Program-made: the position numbers and the translations under genes | DNA from: Bacillota bacterium | Lineage (GTDB): Bacteria > Bacillota > UBA4882 > UBA8346 | NCBI GenBank assembly: GCA_023410535.1 | Contig: JAEYPR010000019.1 | Coordinates: forward strand, 129,677-193,676 | Length of the DNA: 64,000 nucleotides | Reading direction: 5' to 3' | Notes under the pieces: generated by a model | What the model was told of the DNA's origin: nothing | Database searches by the model: none | The model's input: only the letters and a program-made list of their open reading frames with translations | Shown: piece after piece, positions 36,837 through 45,927 of the stretch | Numbering within the stretch: position 1 is the stretch's first letter | Layout of the letters: the number at the start of each line of letters is the position of its first letter

Positions 36837-37040
36837 GTTCACTCCATCAATCGGTGATTGTTGTTCAAGAATCCGGCGTCTCAAAGTCGATCCGTTTTCT
36901 GGTCCCGGGTAGCCACAGACCTGATGCTCCCTGAAGTCGCCCCTTTTTAAATGAGAAAAAATGAGCGACTTTTTGCAAATGACGCTCAATGGTGGTGTTT
37001 CTTTTAAATTTTTGTGTCGGTAGTTCGATCGTAAATCAAC

Positions 37041-37667
37041 TCAAGTGTAATATGCCAAACTTTGCAAGTCGAGAGTCACATCGGAATTTTGCACTTTAAT
37101 TCCGGATGGTGTTTTAATCGCAGCCGGGACAAAGTTTAAAAAGGATTTGATTCCGCTTTCCACGCAAACATCCACCACTTGCTGGACATTGACGGCGGGA
37201 AACGCCAGGATCATCATTTTCAAGCCGTATTCCTTGATTTTAGCATCCAATTGGTCAATTGGATAGATTTCGACGTCCGCAACTTTGCGGCCGATCTTTT
37301 TTTCATCATTATCGAAAAGCGCCACAATCTGTAAGGGTTTATGAACCGGACTCCGTTGATGGTAACGCACTAAGGCGACACCGAGATTACCGGCGCCAAT
37401 CAAGCCGACCCGAATCTCACGATCCAATTTTAAGATGCGGCGTAATTCGTCTTTTAACGAGACAGTATGATAACCTACGCCCTGTTTGCCGAAGACTCCA
37501 AAATATGAAAGGTCCTTGCGCACTTGGACCGAGGAGGTTCCGACCATGGTCGCCATCTGTTCCGATGAAATGATCGGCAATTCTACCGGATCAATCACAT
37601 CAAGGACCCGTAAATATAATGGCAAACGGCGAATAACCACATCAGGCGCTTTTTTATCGCGACTCAT
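37041..37667 (-). CDS. rex: Redox-sensing transcriptional repressor Rex
   Basis: 208 residues, normal length. Rex binds NADH or NAD+ and releases DNA when NADH is high, turning on fermentation and hydrogenase-type genes. The winged-helix part (ISSEQMATMVGTSSVQVRKDL near 35-55 and FGVFGKQGVGY) precedes a Rossmann domain with VGLIGAGNLGVALVRY near 92. No textbook Rex operator was found in the promoters of the hydrogenase, cooS or etf genes by eye. A TATAAT lies at 37757-37762 (minus strand) about 90 bases upstream. Confidence 0.96.
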   Translation of the reverse strand: MSRDKKAPDVVIRRLPLYLRVLDVIDPVELPIISSEQMATMVGTSSVQVRKDLSYFGVFGKQGVGYHTVSLKDELRRILKLDREIRVGLIGAGNLGVALVRYHQRSPVHKPLQIVALFDNDEKKIGRKVADVEIYPIDQLDAKIKEYGLKMMILAFPAVNVQQVVDVCVESGIKSFLNFVPAAIKTPSGIKVQNSDVTLDLQSLAYYT

Positions 37668-37778
37668 TCATTTTGCTCCAATCTTGTAGACTAAAAACTT
37701 TTATAAAATTCTACATTGCGCTAAAAATCTCCTCTTTCCGTCGGGATGTTATCAAGATTATAACATTTACCTCAGATT

Positions 37779-38966
37779 TCAAACCTGCGTATGCAAAATA
37801 TTGTGTCCCAGTATCTCGTCTAACTCCGTCTTCACCCGTTTGGTCAACAGTTCGTATCGATAGCTATAATTGCAATACTCGATCACTAACGGGTTTTCGG
37901 AACCATACCGTTTGAGCATACTTTTCGCTGTTTGATACAACGCGTCGGCGGTCGCTTTCTTTCGTTCCTCCGGTTTGGTGGAATTTTGATATTTTTCACC
38001 CGCACCCTTGAATTCGCTGAACTGTAGCGTCTCGACAAGCCGTTTAATCGGTTTGTAACTGCCGTTAGCCAGGAAAGTTCCCCATAATGCATCCAATTGC
38101 AACGGATCTTGCCATGGGCCATACGGATCGATGACGGCGTCTTTCAATGGTTTTTGGTACTGTTCCAACTCGGCTTTGGTGAGGGACTTGGGAAGTTCAT
38201 TCTGACTGCAGCCTAAGGTTTTCAGCAGTCGCAAAATCTGCATCCGGGTTTTACTATTTTGCCCTTCGTAACGCTCAATCAGAAAAGGCAAAAGATAACG
38301 GTTGTTCTTAAAGATTTCCCGAAAGAAAGCGTCATAAAGGACGACGCTGCGCGTTTCGGCCGGTCTATTTTGACTATAATAAAGAAAACCGTCAATCGCA
38401 TTTTCGGGAGTAGGATTTTTATAGTAGGACGTAATCCATCCGTTTAATGCGACATCATTATCAAAGTATCGTTGATATTCGTAGTTCGCCAATTCGACGG
38501 TCGTCTCTTGGACGATCTCTTGACGGGAATTGCCATCGCGGACCTTCACCCGGATCCGGTATTTACCGGCCATATCCTGCGCTTCAAAATAAAATTTCAA
38601 ATTGGAAGCGCTCAATACGGTCCATTCCGGATTGAGCTGCCGTTGTTGGAGCGCACCGATCCGCTTCTGCTCAAAGTAGAGACTGCCATCGGGCCGCTCG
38701 ATCCGAATGTCATAATCGGCGGTGACATTGCCGCCGGAATCCGGTTGACATCCTGTCAAAAACAGCAACACGGTAAAATATTCCTTCTTAAAAACCTGTT
38801 TGGCCATAGCGATCTGCGGCGTCAGCGGGCGGACCGTCTTATAACATTTATCGGGATAGGCGTTATCCTTGGTCACCGAAACCATACAACTCAAAGCGGA
38901 GACCGGATTAATCCAAAACAGTGATAAGCCGGACAAAAGCACCAAAGTAAGTAAACGTTTGATCAA
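37779..38966 (-). CDS. Exported protein of unknown function
   Basis: 395 residues from a TTG with GGGAGGGG seven bases upstream; earlier starts in the frame lack such a site. A signal peptide is clear (LIKRLLTLVLLSGLSLFWINPVSA). The mature part has a predicted beta-rich section (about 70-165, with YDIRIERPDGSLYFEQKRIG and AGKYRIRVKVRDGNS, reminiscent of extracytoplasmic Ig-like folds) and a helical C-terminal half. No family was recognised. It stands alone between dctP and rex. Confidence 0.7.
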   Translation of the reverse strand: MIKRLLTLVLLSGLSLFWINPVSALSCMVSVTKDNAYPDKCYKTVRPLTPQIAMAKQVFKKEYFTVLLFLTGCQPDSGGNVTADYDIRIERPDGSLYFEQKRIGALQQRQLNPEWTVLSASNLKFYFEAQDMAGKYRIRVKVRDGNSRQEIVQETTVELANYEYQRYFDNDVALNGWITSYYKNPTPENAIDGFLYYSQNRPAETRSVVLYDAFFREIFKNNRYLLPFLIERYEGQNSKTRMQILRLLKTLGCSQNELPKSLTKAELEQYQKPLKDAVIDPYGPWQDPLQLDALWGTFLANGSYKPIKRLVETLQFSEFKGAGEKYQNSTKPEERKKATADALYQTAKSMLKRYGSENPLVIEYCNYSYRYELLTKRVKTELDEILGHNILHTQV

Positions 38967-39216
38967 GCTGCTTTCCCCTCCCTTCACCCCCATAATTCCA
39001 CTTGTAACCCCGTTTTCCTGCAATTGCGACCACCGATTGACGCTTTGAAGCGAAAACCCGGACCGGAAAGATGTCAAAGCAAGATCATAAAATGGCCAAA
39101 ACCCAATCGGAACAATGGTAAGGAATCGTTTGGCTATTGGATAATTCCATTAATTTGTTGCGGGTTAACTTTCCGGCATTACCGCTATTTCATCTTCAAT
39201 CCCCATCCAATAAAAA

Positions 39217-39246
39217 AGGCTGTCTTTCCCGAAAGAAAAGCAGCCT
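39217..39246 (-). terminator. Terminator after dctP-like gene
   Basis: Stem AGGCTG/CAGCCT extended by CTTTC/GAAAG with a bulge; the minus strand continues TTTTTTATT. It lies 33 bases past the stop. Confidence 0.8.
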
Positions 39247-39278
39247 CCATGGAATGAATTAATTTACGTTGCATTAAT

Positions 39279-40271
39279 TTAGATGCTTAAAACCTCGGCC
39301 CAAGTGGTGACCGGATATTGCTTTTGGAACAATCCTTCCACTGCCGGGGTGGCTTTGGTGCGAATGGCGTTGGCGTCGGGGATAATCACCGTCATCCCGG
39401 CAGCTTTCAATTGACTTAAGTATCTTCCCTCATCCATCTTGGTCTTAAGGGTTGCCCAAGCGGCGGCTTTCTCAATATATTTACCAATGAGATCCTGGTC
39501 TTTAACGGATAAGTTCTGGAAGAACTTCTTGTTTGCGGTTGACCAGCCGACCGCCACCAAGTGATTGGTCATGATCAACTGGTTCTGAACTTCATTTAAT
39601 TTATAGGACGCAATTTGGGCCAGATCCCCTTCGGAAGCCTCGGCCGAACCATTCTTTAACACCGTATACAATTGATCTAACGGGTATTGGACCGGCGTGG
39701 CGCCAAGCGCTTGCCAAACGGTTACCCAGTCCGGAACTAACGGGAGGCGTAAACGTAAATTAGCCAAGTCAGTCGGGCCGTTGATCGCCTTGTTGGCGGT
39801 GGTTTGACGGAAACCGCGATAAAGGGTGCTAAAGCAAAGCATATTGCCGTTTTTCTCGATCTGTTTCCGGCATTCTTTTCCTAACCGGCTGTCCCAAACC
39901 CGTTCAAAATGATTGTAATCTTTGATGACAAAGGGAGCATTGAAGAAGAAATATTGAGGCGCGAAATCCTGAATCGGTTGGCCGCCGGCCCATTGCATGT
40001 CCACAGTTCCTTCGGAGCACTCTTTGCTGCATGAGATCTCGGAACCGTAACCTTGATAAAGATCGACCTTAATCCGGCCATTGGTATTCTCTTCGATCAT
40101 GATTTTAAATGCTTCACTGGCATCGGCAATAATATGCCCTTGTTTGAATGGAGTTACTAATTTGATTGTAACCGGTTTACTGTAATCTCCCGAAGCAAAT
40201 GAAACGACGCTGGATAAGACAAATAAGACCAGTAATGACAGGACAAAGACGCTACGTTTCTTCAAATTCAT
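39279..40271 (-). CDS. TRAP transporter solute-binding protein (DctP family)
   Basis: 330 residues with a signal peptide (residues 1-26). The DctP family receptor binds carboxylate-type solutes outside the inner membrane and hands them to DctQM. The fold signature is seen: KLVTPFKQGHIIADASEAFKIMIEENTNGRIKVDLY at the start, LRLRLPLVPDWVTVWQALGATPVQYPLDQLYTVLKNGSAEASEGD near 170-215 with the ligand-contact Arg. No DctQ or DctM gene is adjacent, so it must work with a distant membrane part or act otherwise. The 300-base gap upstream (40272-40571) has AT-rich promoter-like DNA but no gene. Confidence 0.92.
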   Translation of the reverse strand: MNLKKRSVFVLSLLVLFVLSSVVSFASGDYSKPVTIKLVTPFKQGHIIADASEAFKIMIEENTNGRIKVDLYQGYGSEISCSKECSEGTVDMQWAGGQPIQDFAPQYFFFNAPFVIKDYNHFERVWDSRLGKECRKQIEKNGNMLCFSTLYRGFRQTTANKAINGPTDLANLRLRLPLVPDWVTVWQALGATPVQYPLDQLYTVLKNGSAEASEGDLAQIASYKLNEVQNQLIMTNHLVAVGWSTANKKFFQNLSVKDQDLIGKYIEKAAAWATLKTKMDEGRYLSQLKAAGMTVIIPDANAIRTKATPAVEGLFQKQYPVTTWAEVLSI

Positions 40272-40551
40272 GCTTTTCCTCCTTTAATTTGTTCGTACAA
40301 TTTTAGCGAAAACTATTTCTTCGGAATGTTTTCCCATTTTTATCATTTTTTCGAAGAATAGTATAAGACTATTTTCATTGAAACATAAAAAAATGTCAAA
40401 CGGAGCATAGCCAGATTAATCTATATTAGTTCGAAAATTCATGCGTTACATCTTTCCAACTCCTTCTAGCTTATCCTGTTAAATTCCAGTAAAAAAGTTC
40501 AAAAACTTCAATATATCGGTCGCACTAAAAGAACCTGCCGTTAATATCCGA

Positions 40552-40582
40552 TAAAAAAATAAACCGGGGTCCTACGCCCCGG
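40552..40582 (-). terminator. Terminator overlapping the LysM-GH18 stop codon
   Basis: Stem CCGGGG (40564-40569) with CCCCGG (40577-40582) and then TTTATTTTTTT on the minus strand; the stop codon 40572-40574 is in the loop. Confidence 0.83.
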
Positions 40583-42044
40583 TCGGATATTTGCTGACCT
40601 GAAACCGTTCATTCAATAGTTCCCAGTTTTGCGCCGAACCGTACGGTTCATTGACGTAACTCCAATAACCGACGCCCCGCAGTTTGAGTTCTTTGGCCAA
40701 GTCATACTTGGCCGCCAGGGAACGGGCATCTTCAAACCAGACTTCGTGTTGTTGCCCTTGAGCGTCAGTATAACGGAACCACGGCGCTTGCGCGGTGGTA
40801 TCATAATTAATCGCCGCGTTATAACGTTGGGCCAGGTTATAGACATTGACCAGATCAACCGGGGTGGCGAGTTTCTCGGGCGTCTGCGGAACCGGCCAGT
40901 CATAACCGTACAGCGGTATTCCCTGAATCAGTTTATTGGCCGGAATCTGCGTCAAAGCGTAGTTCAACGCCCGCCGCACCAGGTTGATTGGAGCGATCGC
41001 CATGGGCGGTCCGCCGATCCAACCCCATTCATACGTCATCAAAAAAATAAAGTCCGCCAATTGGCCCAAGGTAGCGTAGTCAAACGCGCCAACCCATGAC
41101 GCCGTGGGCAGGTCGGAAAACTTTGGGGCAACCGCCACGGAGACGCTGTAATTTCGCGGTTTGAGCGCCGCGGCAATATCCCGAATGAAATTGTTATATA
41201 ACTGACGGTCCTCGGGATGCATATTTTCAAAATCGACATTGACACCGCCCAAGCCATAACGGCTCAAAAGCGCTAGTAGATTGGTGATAACCCGGGCTTT
41301 GACGGTTTCATTGCCGATAATCGCCCGGGCGAGATCAGACTCAAAACCGGTTGGACCCCAGTTGGTGAGGGTGGCGACCGGTTGCACATTGTAATTTTTC
41401 AGTATGGCGACTTCCCTCTCCAAATTGGTGGGAGCCGTGATATCGCCCGAAGCGTTGACCGGGAATTGAAAAATCGAGCCATAGGTCCAATAACGGCCGA
41501 TCTGCGCGAGGCTACGTTCCAATCCGCTTACATTGGCGGTTTGAACATACGCGAATACTTCGATGGTTGACTTCGGAGCAGCGGCCGGACCCGGTTGCGG
41601 GATAATCAGCACTTGACCGACATTGATCAAACTTGGATTGGCAATGGCATTGACTTTGGCAATCTGGTTCACGGCAACGTTATACCGGGAGGCAATCTGA
41701 TATAACGTATCGCCCGCTTTGACGGTATAACGGAGCTGCGACCATCCGGGAATCGTCAAGACCTGACCCACATTGATCAGATTCGGATTGGCAAGATTAT
41801 TGGCTTGGACGATGGCGGTCACCGTCGTATTGAAGGTCTGGGCGATGATGGATAACGTATCGCCCCGTTGAACCGTATAACGTAAAACCTCCGGCGCGCC
41901 GGTCGGAATCAAAATCGCTTGCCCAACCACTAATTGGTCGGGATTGGGCAATTGGTTCACCGCCTGAAGCGCGGCAGCGGTTAACCCATATCGTCGCGCG
42001 ATGCTCTCCAAAGTATCTCCGGATCGCACCACATAAATCTCCAT
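40572..42044 (-). CDS. LysM-GH18 domain protein (YaaH-like spore peptidoglycan hydrolase)
   Basis: 490 residues from an ATG preceded by AGGATG. Three LysM peptidoglycan-binding repeats (about 2-46, 55-99 and 105-150, each with a V-x-GDTL-x-x-IA start) precede a glycoside hydrolase 18 domain. The GH18 motif is GGVNVDFENM near 260, keeping the Asp-x-Glu of the catalytic DxxDxDxE. Homologues such as YaaH/SleL act on spore cortex. There is no signal peptide, which is typical for spore-coat enzymes of this type. The 21-bp repeat array lies just upstream. Confidence 0.92.
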   Translation of the reverse strand: MEIYVVRSGDTLESIARRYGLTAAALQAVNQLPNPDQLVVGQAILIPTGAPEVLRYTVQRGDTLSIIAQTFNTTVTAIVQANNLANPNLINVGQVLTIPGWSQLRYTVKAGDTLYQIASRYNVAVNQIAKVNAIANPSLINVGQVLIIPQPGPAAAPKSTIEVFAYVQTANVSGLERSLAQIGRYWTYGSIFQFPVNASGDITAPTNLEREVAILKNYNVQPVATLTNWGPTGFESDLARAIIGNETVKARVITNLLALLSRYGLGGVNVDFENMHPEDRQLYNNFIRDIAAALKPRNYSVSVAVAPKFSDLPTASWVGAFDYATLGQLADFIFLMTYEWGWIGGPPMAIAPINLVRRALNYALTQIPANKLIQGIPLYGYDWPVPQTPEKLATPVDLVNVYNLAQRYNAAINYDTTAQAPWFRYTDAQGQQHEVWFEDARSLAAKYDLAKELKLRGVGYWSYVNEPYGSAQNWELLNERFQVSKYPTGA

Positions 42045-42130
42045 ACGATCACATCCTATTGTCATGCTTTTTATTAATGCATCGTATGTGCCTTATGCCT
42101 TGGCGGTTCCGGAAGCTTAAAAAAGAAGTT

Positions 42131-42350
42131 GCCAAAATCATTTTGGCATGATGCAAAATCATTTTGGCTTGTTCCAAAACAGTTTTGGAGTGATCCAAAA
42201 TTATTTTGTAATGATCCAAATTGATTTTGGAACCATGCAAAACGGTTTTGGAATAATCCGCAATCATTGGGGGTGAATGCAAAATGGTTTTGGATTCATG
42301 CAAAATGGTTTTGGCACGTTCCAAAATAGTTTTGGCTTCATCCCGAATCC
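42131..42350. repeat. Tandem array of ten 21-bp palindromic units
   Basis: A CAAAA...TTTTG unit recurs with exactly 21 bases between copies: the anchor C is at 42133, 42154, 42175, 42196, 42217, 42238, 42259, 42280, 42301 and 42322, with a decayed eleventh at 42343. Each unit is an imperfect inverted repeat (CCAAAAtcaTTTTGG in the first) plus a six- or seven-base spacer that varies more. No indels break the phase. The array fills the gap between the GNAT gene and the LysM-GH18 leader. On the minus strand one frame stays open (42324-42049) with heptad-like repeats (SKTVLHG type), but no ribosome site or usual start was found. Confidence 0.9.
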
Positions 42351-42352
42351 CA

Positions 42353-42841
42353 CTACTCCCCCGCCAACGTCGCCAGCGCCTCCCCTTTCAGCCGGTAGGT
42401 CGTCCATTCATCGCGCGGGACTGCGCCTAAACTTTTGTAAAAGCGGATTGACGGTTCGTTCCAGTCGAGACAAGCCCACTCCAAGCCCCAGCAGTTTTGA
42501 GCGATCGCCTGTTGCGCCAGGAATTGAAAGAGGGTTTTCCCGTACCCGCGGCCACGGTATTCCGGCAAGACAAATAAGTCCTCGATAAAAATGGCCGCCT
42601 GTCCGATAAAGGTGGAGACGCTGTAATAATAGAGGGCAAAGCCGACTGCCCGGCCTTCAGATTCGGCGATCACCGCTGTCGCGATCTTCCGGTCGAATAA
42701 CAGCTCGGCAAGGGACTGTTCCGTGGCCTTCACTTCATGCAGTAAATCTTCATACTCGGCCAGTTTTTGGATGAAACCGAAGATCACCGGCAGGTCGGGC
42801 CGCTCGGCCACGCGTAAATTTAAACCAAGGCTTGCGTCCAT
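42353..42841 (-). CDS. GNAT family N-acetyltransferase (diamine acetyltransferase-like)
   Basis: 162 residues. The acetyl-CoA-binding signature LPEYRGRGYGKTLFQFL is near residues 92-108, and FIGQAAIFIEDLFVLP just before it resembles spermidine/spermine acetyltransferases. A C-terminal ECACLDWNEPSIRFYKSLGA-like segment is present. The substrate is not certain. It precedes the 21-bp array and follows the hydrogenase operon terminator. Confidence 0.88.
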   Translation of the reverse strand: MDASLGLNLRVAERPDLPVIFGFIQKLAEYEDLLHEVKATEQSLAELLFDRKIATAVIAESEGRAVGFALYYYSVSTFIGQAAIFIEDLFVLPEYRGRGYGKTLFQFLAQQAIAQNCWGLEWACLDWNEPSIRFYKSLGAVPRDEWTTYRLKGEALATLAGE

Positions 42842-42872
42842 TTTTCCACAACTCCCATCGCTATTTTTAGAT

Positions 42873-42903
42873 ATTAAAAACCGCCATTCATAAAATGGCG
42901 GTT
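42873..42903 (-). terminator. Terminator of the hydrogenase operon
   Basis: Ten-base stem AACCGCCATT (42879-42888) with AATGGCGGTT (42894-42903), loop five, minus strand continuing TTTAATAT; it overlaps the stop codon of the maturation protease gene. Confidence 0.83.
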
Positions 42904-43403
42904 TTGGTTTCGAATTGAACTGATTTTACGAGTGCCGCGACAAATTGCGTGGCGGCTTGTTCCACCCGCTGCGAAATGGGATACCCGAACTCCAGCGTCT
43001 CAGGTTGAACTCCAACCACCAAGACCCGGCACCCGGCGGTCGCTTCCAAATAACTGGCAAGGATTCCCAACGGCAACATATGCGTGCAGAAGGACGCGCC
43101 GCCAATCTCGTCGCTTTGAATCAGGCGAAAACTGCCCGGCGCGGCGGCGAACTCCGCCGCATCCACCATGATCAGATAATCCGGGGCAAATTGGCGGATT
43201 ACCCCGGAAAAGTTCTCCGGCGCCGACTCTCCAAGGTAAAACCGGAGTTGCTTCGAATCGGCCCGCGCCAATCGTTCTTCCAACGCCGCAACGATCAAAA
43301 GCCCAATCGCGTCATCGGCCCGTAATGGCGAACCGACGCCTAGGAAGGCCAGTTTCGTTCCGTCTTGCCACACTGCGGTCAACCGCTCGATTACTTGGTT
43401 CAT
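42888..43403 (-). CDS. [NiFe]-hydrogenase maturation protease (HycI-like)
   Basis: 171 residues. The endopeptidase trims the C-terminal tail of the large subunit after Ni insertion. Motifs include LGVGSPLRADDAIGLLIVAALEE near residue 18 with the metal-binding Asp, DAAEFAAAPGSFRLI near 80, and THMLPLGILASYLE near 108 with the His. It is the last gene of the operon and overlaps the ferredoxin subunit stop by four bases (ATGA). Its presence, together with the Cys motifs of the large subunit, shows a true hydrogenase rather than complex I. Confidence 0.92.
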   Translation of the reverse strand: MNQVIERLTAVWQDGTKLAFLGVGSPLRADDAIGLLIVAALEERLARADSKQLRFYLGESAPENFSGVIRQFAPDYLIMVDAAEFAAAPGSFRLIQSDEIGGASFCTHMLPLGILASYLEATAGCRVLVVGVQPETLEFGYPISQRVEQAATQFVAALVKSVQFETKTAIL

Positions 43404-43753
43404 TCCTGATGATCCTCGAGTTTTTTTCGATCGTAATGCGCCAACTCATATTCCGGACTGGACGACAAGGCTTTCCGAGGACACGAGTCGACACACTGGG
43501 CGCAATAAATGCACCGGTCCAGATAAAACTTAGCTTTAAAGACCTTTTCTTTATCGGTCGGGGAAATCTCAACCGCTTTGGCCGGACAGTCGCGCATGCA
43601 GATCTTGCAACCAATGCAAGTTTGGGAATTAAACTTGATTTTGCCCCGAAAATTTTCCGGCATGGCCACTTTTTCAACCGGATACTTGACGGTCGCCGGT
43701 TTCTTCCACAGCATCCGCACGGCTTCCGGCAAAATTTTGCCCGGATGTTTCAT
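43400..43753 (-). CDS. Hydrogenase ferredoxin-like subunit (NuoI-like, 2x[4Fe-4S])
   Basis: 117 residues from the ATG of MKHPGKILPEAV, with GAGGTG upstream. It carries two cluster motifs, CIGCKICMRDCPAKAVEI and CIYCAQCVDSCPRKAL, and passes electrons from ferredoxin toward the small subunit. The N-terminal amphipathic VRMLWKKPATVKYP resembles NuoI of complex I. It follows the NuoH-like gene by 20 bases. Confidence 0.93.
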   Translation of the reverse strand: MKHPGKILPEAVRMLWKKPATVKYPVEKVAMPENFRGKIKFNSQTCIGCKICMRDCPAKAVEISPTDKEKVFKAKFYLDRCIYCAQCVDSCPRKALSSSPEYELAHYDRKKLEDHQE

Positions 43754-43773
43754 TGCAAACACCTCATCAACGA

Positions 43774-44724
43774 CTACAAAATAAAAATCTTCAGGATCAC
43801 ATTGATCAGCAGTTGGACCAATGCGGCCGGCGCTAAAATCATCCAACAAAACTTGACCATCTGTTCCAACCGTACCCGGGCGGTGACCGAACGAACCACC
43901 GTCATCATCATTATAATTGCTAAAGTTTTAATGATAAAGAGTAAAAATCCTAAAACCGGATGAAATCCCAATGTGCCGCCCCAGAACACCGCGGAGAGCA
44001 AGGCGGCGACCACCACCATTTCCAAGTCGATGGCCAAGCGAAAAATCGCCAGTAGCCGGCCGGTGAATTCAGTGAAACTGCCGCCGACGATCTCCGTCTC
44101 CGCTTCGGGAATATCAAACGGAACCTTCTCCAGTTTTCCTTGCGCAGCGATCATCGCGACCCCGAATCCTAAAAGGTTGGCGCATAAGAAAGCCGGGTGG
44201 GCTGAGAAATATCGGGTGATGCCACTGATCGACCAAGTGCCGGCCAGCAACGCCGGACCGAGCATCACGATCAGTAACGGAACTTCATAAGCGAACAACT
44301 GGGTCAAGTTGCGCACCGAACCAAGCGTCGCAAAAAGAGAAGTGGAACTCCAACCGGCCAGGAAAAAGGTGAGAGTCGGGATGGTCAACAAGTAGAATAC
44401 CACGACCAAATCTCCTTCGAACGGAAGCGGCGCAGCAATGCCAACGACCGGAATATATAAAAACGCCGTCAGCACCGCGGCCAGGGCGACTACCGGCAAT
44501 GAACGGAACATCCAAGGATCGCCGGCCGCCGGAATAATCGCTTCTTTCGCCATTAACTTGATAAAATCGGCTTCCGGCTGATACCATGGCGGTCCGACCC
44601 GGTTTTGAAAACGGGCGTACAACTTGCGGTCCAGCCATTCACAGATCAACCCGTAGGAACTGAGAAAAAGAAATCCCGGAAAGATCAACATATAAAAGAG
44701 ACTCCAGCCGATGCTCATCGTCAC
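43774..44724 (-). CDS. NuoH-like membrane subunit of the hydrogenase complex
   Basis: 316 residues, about eight membrane segments. The NuoH family anchors the hydrophilic arm and sits beside the quinone/redox cavity in complex I. Matching blocks are ERKLYARFQNRVGPPWYQPEADFIKLMAKE-type sequence (here EWLDRKLYARFQNRVGPPW, residues 30-48) and the acidic PFDIPEAETEIVGGSFTEF near 205, where the conserved Glu and Pro lie. In hydrogenases this subunit connects to the antiporter-like subunits. Confidence 0.93.
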   Translation of the reverse strand: MTMSIGWSLFYMLIFPGFLFLSSYGLICEWLDRKLYARFQNRVGPPWYQPEADFIKLMAKEAIIPAAGDPWMFRSLPVVALAAVLTAFLYIPVVGIAAPLPFEGDLVVVFYLLTIPTLTFFLAGWSSTSLFATLGSVRNLTQLFAYEVPLLIVMLGPALLAGTWSISGITRYFSAHPAFLCANLLGFGVAMIAAQGKLEKVPFDIPEAETEIVGGSFTEFTGRLLAIFRLAIDLEMVVVAALLSAVFWGGTLGFHPVLGFLLFIIKTLAIIMMMTVVRSVTARVRLEQMVKFCWMILAPAALVQLLINVILKIFIL

Positions 44725-44733
44725 ACCACGCTT

Positions 44734-45927
44734 TTAGTGAAGTACGGAAAGATCGATCCCGCGTTCCCGGTACCATTGGATGCTATACTGCCGGAGCCGG
44801 CCCCATTCGACGATCTCCGCCCGCTTGCCCCGGATCAACTGAATTGATCGGTCAGTACAGGAGAAACAAGGATCCATCGCCGCAATGATGATCGGAAAAT
44901 CCGCCAGGTAGCCGCCACGCAACATCTGGCGGACCGAAGGGATATTGCCCAGGGTTGCCGCGCGGATCTTAACCCGTTCCGGCATTTCCGTCCCGTTGGA
45001 GCGGACATAATGGATGTTTTCGCCCCGTGGCGCCTCATAACGGGACAACGCCTCCCCCGCCGGAATCTTGCGTGACACCTTCACCGCTAACGAACCTTCC
45101 GGCAGGTTTTGCAACATCTCCCGGATCAGGCGATAGCTTTCCAATAACTCGCGCACCCGGACAATCGCCCGGCCCAACACGTCGCAGTGATCGTCGGTGA
45201 TCAGGTTGACCTTGACCTGTTGATAAACGCCGTACGGGTCATTGACGCGCGTATCGCGGGCAACCGCCGAACCGCGCGCCATCGGTCCGACCGCGCCGAA
45301 TTTTTCGGCATCCTCTTTGGAGAGCTTGCCGACACCGGCCAACCGGCCCTTAAAGGTCGGTTCGCCCAAAACAACCTTTTGATAAAATTCCGTCCGTTCG
45401 ACCAGTTTGTCGAGGATCTGATAGATCTGGGTCGTCTGCTCCGGCGTAATATCCCGGCGCACCCCCCCGATGGAGTTGATCCCGTAATTGACCCGGTTGC
45501 CGGAGATCACCGCCAATATATCCATCACCAGTTCCCGGTCGCGCCACGCGTACATAAACAGGGTGTCGAAGCCCACTTCATGGGCGGCCACCCCGAGCCA
45601 TAACAAGTGGCTGTGTAAGCGTTCCAATTCGCCGATGATCCCACGAATGTATTGCGCCCGGAGCGGCAGTTCCACCCCGGCGATCTCCTCGACCGCCTGC
45701 ACATACGCTGTCGAATGGGAATGGGAGCAGATCCCGCAGACCCGTTCGGTCAAGTAAATGCTCTGAACATAACTCCGGTTCTCACAAGCCTTTTCGATTC
45801 CGCGATGGTTATAGCCGACTTTGACTTCGGCATCGACAATCCGTTCGCCGTCCAGGATCAGGTCGAAACTTTCCGGTTCTTTTAACGCAGGATGTTGGGG
45901 ACCCATCGTAATCTTCATTTCACTCAT
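44734..45927 (-). CDS. [NiFe]-hydrogenase group 4 large subunit
   Basis: 397 residues from an ATG preceded by AAGGAG, overlapping the upstream gene by eight bases (ATGAGTGA). It binds the NiFe active site for proton reduction or H2 oxidation. N-terminal CGIC (C64, C67, in ERVCGICSHSHS) and C-terminal DPCFSC (C354, C357) provide the four Ni ligands, which NuoD lacks. A 37-residue tail follows the last Cys motif, ready for cleavage by the neighbouring protease. The GPQHPALKEPE start is typical of group 4. Without adjacent formate or CO dehydrogenase genes, the natural electron donor is most simply ferredoxin. Confidence 0.95.
   Translation of the reverse strand: MSEMKITMGPQHPALKEPESFDLILDGERIVDAEVKVGYNHRGIEKACENRSYVQSIYLTERVCGICSHSHSTAYVQAVEEIAGVELPLRAQYIRGIIGELERLHSHLLWLGVAAHEVGFDTLFMYAWRDRELVMDILAVISGNRVNYGINSIGGVRRDITPEQTTQIYQILDKLVERTEFYQKVVLGEPTFKGRLAGVGKLSKEDAEKFGAVGPMARGSAVARDTRVNDPYGVYQQVKVNLITDDHCDVLGRAIVRVRELLESYRLIREMLQNLPEGSLAVKVSRKIPAGEALSRYEAPRGENIHYVRSNGTEMPERVKIRAATLGNIPSVRQMLRGGYLADFPIIIAAMDPCFSCTDRSIQLIRGKRAEIVEWGRLRQYSIQWYRERGIDLSVLH

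Noticed and set aside
42049..42324. Minus-strand frame of 91 codons with heptad repeats
   Set aside because: Only a TTG start without ribosome site; the opposite strand is also open because the period is 21 bp. Kept as an open question in the findings, not called as a gene.
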